From NCBI GenBank assembly GCA_000697335.1, contig JNEM01014386.1, positions 1 to 16,733 on the forward strand: a DNA stretch of 16,733 nucleotides, read 5' to 3'. The notes beneath the pieces are model-generated. The model searched no databases. It had not been told where the DNA came from and saw only the letters and a list, made by a program, of their open reading frames with translations. Shown here piece by piece: positions 11,498-16,733 of the stretch. Position 1 is the stretch's first letter; the number at the start of each line of letters is the position of its first letter. Made by a program: the position numbers and the translations under genes. This DNA comes from Conidiobolus incongruus B7586 (taxonomy: Eukaryota > Entomophthoromycota > Entomophthoromycetes > Entomophthorales > Conidiobolaceae).

Positions 11498-12628
11498 ATG
11501 TATGCTTGCGAGTTCTCCAATTGTGATAAATGGTACGATAAATTGTCCAAGTTAAAAGCTCACGAAAGGGTACACAAAGGTGAAGTAAGTCATTATTTCA
11601 TTCAATTATCCCAATTTCATTATCAATTAATTTTATAGAAAATATATAAATGTACATTTGAGGGTTGTGAGAAGTCCTACTTTTACCAAAATCATTTAAA
11701 TAGGCATATGTTAACACACAGTCAAAATTCCCAAGATTTATTCTATTGCAGCTACGAAGGTTGTAATTCAAAATTTACAACGAAGGATCACTTAACCAGA
11801 CATATGAAAATACATCAGGGACCAGTATATAAGTGTAGTTTTGAAGGGTGCGACAAAACGTTTAAAAAACATAAACAGAGATATAATCACGAATGTTCTC
11901 ATAGGGGAGAATTACCATACAAGTGTAATGTTGAAAATTGTAATAAGCAGTTTGCTACACCTTCCAAATTGAATCACCATCAATTCACTCACTTGGATCG
12001 AAAACGCTACTTGTGTGGTGAGCCCAACTGTGGTGAAAGTTTCGCCAAGTGGACAGAATTCAAAACTCACACAAAATCCAAACATCCTCCAAAATGTCCT
12101 GTGTGTGACAAAATCTTCGACAAAAACAGTCGACTTCAAGAGCATTTAAAAATTCACGATATTAACCGCCCCAAACATCAGTGCTCAATATGTGATAAGG
12201 AGTTTAGTACGCCACAAAATTTGAACTTCCATCTCAAAACCTATCACGGAGGAACTGGCGAAAAATTTAGCTGTCCTCATTGCTTTCAACTGTTTTGGAC
12301 GAAAGGCAATATGTTTAAACATATTAAAGCAATGCACGAAACTCCTTCGCAAGATATTCAACCTAAAAAGAAATTGAAGAGATCTACGACGACGGCGGGA
12401 TTGTTGGTGAAAAAATTGAGTGGTAAATTGGACCCTGGGTACAAGTACGATTGCCCAATGGTAGGATGCATCCAAAAGTTTAAGAGGCTGACGAGTTTAG
12501 AATCGCATTTGAAGCGATTTCACCATCTTTCCGACGACAACGGGCTTTTTAGCCCGCCAATTTCCGACTGTCAAACTCCATCCGTCCCTGAAGGTTCTGC
12601 TCAGGAAGTGGAGGTACATTCCAATTAG
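11498..12628 (+). CDS. sfc2: Transcription factor IIIA, ten C2H2 zinc fingers
   Basis: TFIIIA binds the internal control region of 5S rRNA genes and recruits TFIIIC/TFIIIB for RNA polymerase III. The exons are 11498-11584 and 11639-12628, with a 54-base intron (GTAAGT donor, TATAG acceptor), giving 358 residues. The C2H2 fingers span approximately 4-26, 34-56, 66-88, 95-117, 125-147, 155-178, 182-202, 211-232, 241-262 and 301-324. Fingers 1-6 and 10 use C-x4-C, while 7-9 use the shorter C-x2-C. Fingers 9 and 10 are separated by 38 residues with a basic KKKLKR cluster (272-277), a possible nuclear signal. Fungal TFIIIA often has a spacer late in the array, and as I recall S. pombe TFIIIA also has a detached tenth finger. 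The start is the first ATG, placed so that finger 1 is complete. The stop is TAG. The nearest alternative is another multi-finger C2H2 regulator, but the spacing and C-x4-C pattern favour TFIIIA. Confidence 0.88.
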
Positions 12629-12774
12629 CTTTGTAGTTTCCTTTGGATTATTAATAATTTTTTGCACTTAATTAATATTTTTATATTAATTTTAATTGAT
12701 TTTGAATTATTTATTGAAATTTGAAAACGGTTTATTAAACTTGAAACAAAAATAGATTATTAAAAATGTTAAAG
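12629..12774. other. Convergent 3' intergenic gap
   Basis: These 146 AT-rich bases separate the ends of TFIIIA (+) and the ankyrin gene (-). On the minus strand AATAAA occurs at 12736-12731 and again at 12715-12710, roughly 40 and 60 bases past the ankyrin stop, and these are plausible polyadenylation signals. The TFIIIA frame stays open after its TAG until TGA at 12722-12724, but that stretch encodes only an AT-driven hydrophobic sequence, so it is taken as 3' UTR. Confidence 0.55.
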
Positions 12775-14733
12775 TCAATTTAATGGTAATTGCGATGGTA
12801 GAGATCTTGGGTGGTTGAGACTGTCCACGCCGATGCGTTTCATAAGATTGAATTTTGCTTGGGCTACTACACCTACAGTAGGGGTTTGGCCCGTCGAAAT
12901 GCCCGAGAGTTTGCGCGTGGGCAGTTTGAGATCAGTTTTCCAGTTGGGTTTGGTGGGCAGTGGTCGTGGATGAGTTTGTACTTGGGTCACCATCATTCCA
13001 GGATCTATCGAATATTTAACTTTGGAGTGTTTACTTTTTTCTGTTGGCTTGCCCTTTTCGGACACTCGCACCAGTTGATCCAAGTCTAGACTCTTAATTT
13101 TTTGATCAAATGGTTTCGGACCTTGAGGTCGTTGGGACGGTCTATCGAGTACTTGATCATTCTTTGATATATTCGAATTGGCCAATTTGATCGGTTTGAC
13201 TTCGCTAGACTTGGCAGCTTTTGGACTGGGTTCCTGCTTTTCTTTATGATTTTCCGATCCCTGACTCTTGGATATTTCAATGGTGAGGAGCTGTTGTCGT
13301 GGTTCTTTTTGGAGTACTTTGGATGCTTCAGCTTCTAACTCTGCGCGTCGAATGCACTCTCGATGAATCATATTTAACATATCATTGTCTTCGGTACAAT
13401 CCCAAACAGCTTCTCCCCTTAGGGATCGAATTTTGAGAGTGACTTCACTTCTTCGGATCATGATTCGAGTTAATTCCATATGACCTTCCAACACTGCGTA
13501 ATGAAGAGGTGTGTAACCGTACATATCCTGCTCATTCGGAAGAGCTCTCAATTTCAACAGATATTCGACAACTGGGATATGATTGTTCATACATGCCAAA
13601 TGCATTGCTGAAAATTTTTTATAAACTGACTTGCAATTAATTAAAGTGGCAACTCTGTCCCGATTAGTATCACGTATTAAACTCTCCAATGTATCCAGTT
13701 CGCCACTCTGAGCCGCCTGTAAAAAAATGGTAAAATCGTCGAATTGAACCCTTTTACGTTGCTTTGGACCCTTCAGAGGCAGTGCCAATTGTGGAAGAAT
13801 TCCTGCTCCAGATCGCTTTGCAGGTGTGACATCCCAACCAGATTTCAATGCACCCTCTTCAATCACCTGATCTACCAATTGGCGTACAACTTCGTGGTCC
13901 GTCGCCAATCTCATATTCTTACCAGTGTCTATGACGAATTCTCTTTCCAGAGGAATCTGCTCCTCTTCCTCCGATGTATCGGTGGTATCGGTGGTAATGT
14001 CTTCCTCGATCTGGGACTTCGCGGTGACTTGGGAGTCGCAACCACTCAAATTCCAAAACACCCATCTACATTCCTCATCGTCCGCACAGTCCACTGGTCT
14101 ATATCCGCGATCGTTCCGAATATTCCAAGGTACACCCCACTCAATGAGTAATTTGCACGTCTGACCCATGCCCATAAAACTTGCTAAATGTAGCAGTGAA
14201 TTTCCTTGGCCCCAACGTTTCGACATCAATAGGAAATTTAGGAGGTTGACATAATTGAAGTAGAAACAGTTTAAATATACGAAATTCAAAATACAGTTGA
14301 CCACTGATTCCAAATCGAGGAGACAACAGTATTCAATAAGATTGAGATTATAAATCTCCCCCAAAAGTTCTAGTCCTGCTAATTCGGAATCGATATCATA
14401 ATTCAAATGTTTATAAATGTCATTTTCCAAATTTTGGATAAAACATTGTAGTAGCAATTTTGGTGGATTGGTTGCTAATAATTTTTTCATTTTTTGTAAT
14501 TGAATTTGGTCATCGTTTAATTCCAGTATGTCTAAAGTTTCTCGAATTAGTATCCCCAGTTTCGAGGGATCGTTTTCGTGGAATATAGAGTCATCAAGAG
14601 TTTCCAAAGTTTTGGAAGGCTTTTGACGACTGTCGGATAGTGTCCGATTCAGGTGGTTCTCCCCTCCACTACGTAGCCAAATACTCGGAGGTGGAGGATC
14701 TTTAATAACGTTAAGTGAGTTGGATTTTTTCAT
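12775..14733 (-). CDS. Ankyrin-repeat protein with PP1-binding RVxF motif, MYPT-like
   Basis: This is an intronless frame of 652 residues, ATG at 14733-14731 (A at -3) and stop TGA at 12777-12775. The order is: a polar N-terminus with a PPPP tract (residues 1-60), a helical region (60-170), one or two ankyrin repeats (about 176-230, with GNSLLHLASFMGMGQTCKLL), an acidic linker (242-260, run of TD and E), and RKRVQF (326-331). That motif runs straight into a second ankyrin block (about 332-455, with MHLACMNNHIPVVEYLL and GYTPLHYAVLEGHMELT), a charged helix and a basic, Pro-rich tail. The arrangement RVQFDDFTIFLQAAQSGEL closely parallels the KVKFDD-then-ankyrin start of animal myosin phosphatase targeting subunits, as does the helix RECIRRAELEAEA after the repeats. 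A PP1 regulatory subunit is therefore the best guess. The target (myosin II or other) cannot be read from the sequence. The N-terminal ankyrin extension is not typical of MYPT. Confidence 0.7.
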   Translation of the reverse strand: MKKSNSLNVIKDPPPPSIWLRSGGENHLNRTLSDSRQKPSKTLETLDDSIFHENDPSKLGILIRETLDILELNDDQIQLQKMKKLLATNPPKLLLQCFIQNLENDIYKHLNYDIDSELAGLELLGEIYNLNLIEYCCLLDLESVVNCILNFVYLNCFYFNYVNLLNFLLMSKRWGQGNSLLHLASFMGMGQTCKLLIEWGVPWNIRNDRGYRPVDCADDEECRWVFWNLSGCDSQVTAKSQIEEDITTDTTDTSEEEEQIPLEREFVIDTGKNMRLATDHEVVRQLVDQVIEEGALKSGWDVTPAKRSGAGILPQLALPLKGPKQRKRVQFDDFTIFLQAAQSGELDTLESLIRDTNRDRVATLINCKSVYKKFSAMHLACMNNHIPVVEYLLKLRALPNEQDMYGYTPLHYAVLEGHMELTRIMIRRSEVTLKIRSLRGEAVWDCTEDNDMLNMIHRECIRRAELEAEASKVLQKEPRQQLLTIEISKSQGSENHKEKQEPSPKAAKSSEVKPIKLANSNISKNDQVLDRPSQRPQGPKPFDQKIKSLDLDQLVRVSEKGKPTEKSKHSKVKYSIDPGMMVTQVQTHPRPLPTKPNWKTDLKLPTRKLSGISTGQTPTVGVVAQAKFNLMKRIGVDSLNHPRSLPSQLPLN

Positions 14734-16733
14734 ATTTATTGGAAATGATTAATTAATAAAAATATAAAATAACAAAAGAGAAGAAAACCTAATAAAGAGA
14801 AAGAAAACGAAGTAACAATACCAACCCAAGTTATTTTTCAAAATAGATTTAAGTAAGAGATACTAGACTATTTTAATATACTTCAAACGAATTGGAAATT
14901 ATTAGGAAATTTTTCTATTTCGGTTATTAAATCTTGTATGAAAATTTCCTGGGGATACAATTGGGTGTGATAGTTGTTTTGAATTAGTTTAAAATTTGTC
15001 AGAACTGATAATATCGAGTTATATTAAAAGTTAATAAAATTTCTTAGTGATTGAAGATGTTATTTTAATTTTTAAATAAGTAATATTTCCAATATTATTA
15101 AATTAGAAATTTTACCGAAAGTCAAATTTGAAATGAAATTGTAATCAATAAAAACTCACTTAATGATCAAGAGAGTATTCACTAAAAGTTTAAAATTGAT
15201 CCAAGTGTATCAGCTAATATGGAATTAATCATAACTCTAGTAACTAATTCAATTCTTATACCATTCATAATATTAGGGCAAGCTGCTAATATATCACGAT
15301 GAAATTATTACTTGAAATATACTTGGAATTGATTGTAATGACATATTACATAGGTAATATTAATATATCAATCAACAATTGATATATTTGTTTTATTTAT
15401 GTTATTTTTCAACTATATAATTTTAGTATATGTGATATATACTCCACACTATATTAATTCCACCCAACAAATTAATATTGGATTATCTAACTAGATTTAT
15501 ATTAACAAAAAATTAACTATTTTTGAATATTAAATATCAATAATAAATAAATAAAATAGATTCTAATATATTCATTTTTGGTTTGTTGAAAATTGATATT
15601 TGATATAAAATTGGATTGATACTAAATTATTTAAGATTTTCATTTTTCCTTTTTAGGATAATGAATACATAGTAATTTGGTAAATTACTTTGAAGTATCA
15701 ACTATCATTGGTGTAGTGATTTGATTATTTAAGACATATAAACAAAGTGAATAGAGTTATATGTAAGGTTAGCTTAACTTGTGGATAGAATATTCTAAAC
15801 TAGATATAAACTCCGACCAATACTATATGCTCAATTCTTTTTAGTAGATATATCACTTGTGATCATAGCAATAATCAACTGTATATATTAGTAAACTAAT
15901 CATAATATCACTTGTATTAGAATTCTACAAGGATCTATTATTTTGTTAACATGATATAATCAATTTACTACATTAATAACTAATTTTGGAACTGTCTTAA
16001 AAATTTCAATACTATTATCACAGAATTATGGTTCGATGATCATAAAAAACTAGATTCGTAACAATTTTCAGAATGTATATAATTAATCAAAATATAACAA
16101 GTAAAATTTAAACTGATTTGAAATTTTAAAATGATATTTAAATGTTATAACTTGTATATATATCAAACAGTTACAAAATTTGAAATCAACTAACAATCAC
16201 CAGGTACTGTTTTATATGTTGAATTTTTGCATATTTGTTAGTGATAAATATTTTATACATTTAAGTAATTTTCAAAATTTCTAAATGAAGAAATTCTAAT
16301 CTATTTAATTAATTATATGTAACTAATCATTTTATTAAAATTTTTAACTATAATAAAAAACACAATTTTTATTTAATAAATATTTACATTGGTTTTATCA
16401 AAATACTATAATATTAATACTATGTAATTTTATAAATTTACAGGTTTTTATTAATTCAGTTATCATGAGGAAATAACTTGATTGATTAATATCATATTGG
16501 ATAAAAATATTAATAACATTATTAAACTAATTAATTTATATAGTAATAGCTTTAACTTTATGTAATAATTAATTTTATTATAGGTTATTTATTGTCATAA
16601 TTTATCTGAAATATATATTTTTTAATCAATTTGATATTAATTCTTATTTTTAAATAAATTATAAATAAAATGCAAGGATTAAAATATATATATTATATAT
16701 TAGTTATCAAAATATAATAATTTATTAATAAAT
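14734..16733. other. AT-rich gene-free flank
   Basis: The first 150 bases or so must hold the promoter and leader of the ankyrin gene, which reads away to the left; no clear TATA placement stands out. The remainder is AT-rich but visibly less extreme than 1-4290, with short runs carrying more C and G (for example 15170-15330). No open frame, RNA gene or clear repeat could be supported. It may contain decayed mobile DNA, but no family could be named. Confidence 0.6.

Noticed and set aside
4338-12628. Complete ciliate-type code (TAA and TAG = Gln)
   Set aside because: TFIIIA and Furry end in TAG and TAA where the conserved protein ends, and TAR is rare in Furry compared with its many CAA/CAG codons.
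12626-12724. Extension of TFIIIA by 31 codons to TGA
   Set aside because: The added sequence is a composition-driven hydrophobic stretch without family similarity, so the TAG at 12626 is taken as the real end.
12811-14164. Plus-strand open frames inside the ankyrin gene
   Set aside because: They are antisense shadows of the 652-codon gene, with no recognisable domains.
16020-16080. Possible tRNA fragment with a TTCGA-like T-loop
   Set aside because: There is no matching acceptor stem, anticodon arm or D-loop in the surrounding sequence.

Overview
The window looks like a nuclear contig from an AT-rich fungus. The evidence is spliceosomal introns of 47-54 bp with GT donors, AG acceptors and CTAAT/CTAAA-like branch sites, plus a gene set of a Mor2/Tao3/Furry scaffold, TFIIIA and an ankyrin protein with a PP1-binding motif. 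The ten-finger layout of TFIIIA and a Furry protein of about 2,160 codons resemble what I recall for Schizosaccharomyces, so a taphrinomycete-like or early-diverging fungus is possible. The sequence alone does not settle the lineage.

Layout: 1-4290 is extremely AT-rich, with no gene I can support. It holds a weak, strongly diverged direct repeat (about 1-870 against about 2040-2870). An (AAT)n tract ends just upstream of the first gene. 4338-11319 (+) is a Furry/Mor2/Tao3 gene in eleven exons, nine of its ten introns lying in the first 1.7 kb. 11498-12628 (+) is TFIIIA with one intron and ten C2H2 fingers. 12629-12774 is a short convergent 3' gap. 12775-14733 (-) is an intronless 652-residue ankyrin protein with an RVxF motif directly before a MYPT-like ankyrin block. 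14734-16733 is AT-rich and apparently gene-free.

The most striking feature is the Furry gene. Its frame is well preserved and alignable by eye to the family along its whole length. Yet it carries five in-frame stop codons (TAG, TAA, TAG, TAG, TGA) between 9381 and 10676 and two single-base frame shifts (T-run at 4569-4575, C-run at 10739-10741). With the two extra bases set aside, the exons sum to an exact multiple of three (2161 codons). All five stops are one C-to-T or G-to-A transition from Gln or Trp codons. The two neighbouring genes have no interruptions. Candidate explanations are recent loss of a normally important gene, RIP-like or other C-to-T mutation, sequence error for the shifts, or recoding.

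The genes do not form an obvious pathway. Furry proteins scaffold NDR kinases (Orb6/Cbk1) in polarised growth, MYPT-type subunits direct PP1, often to myosin II, and TFIIIA drives 5S rRNA transcription. The first two both touch morphogenesis and cytokinesis, but adjacency alone is weak evidence for a link.
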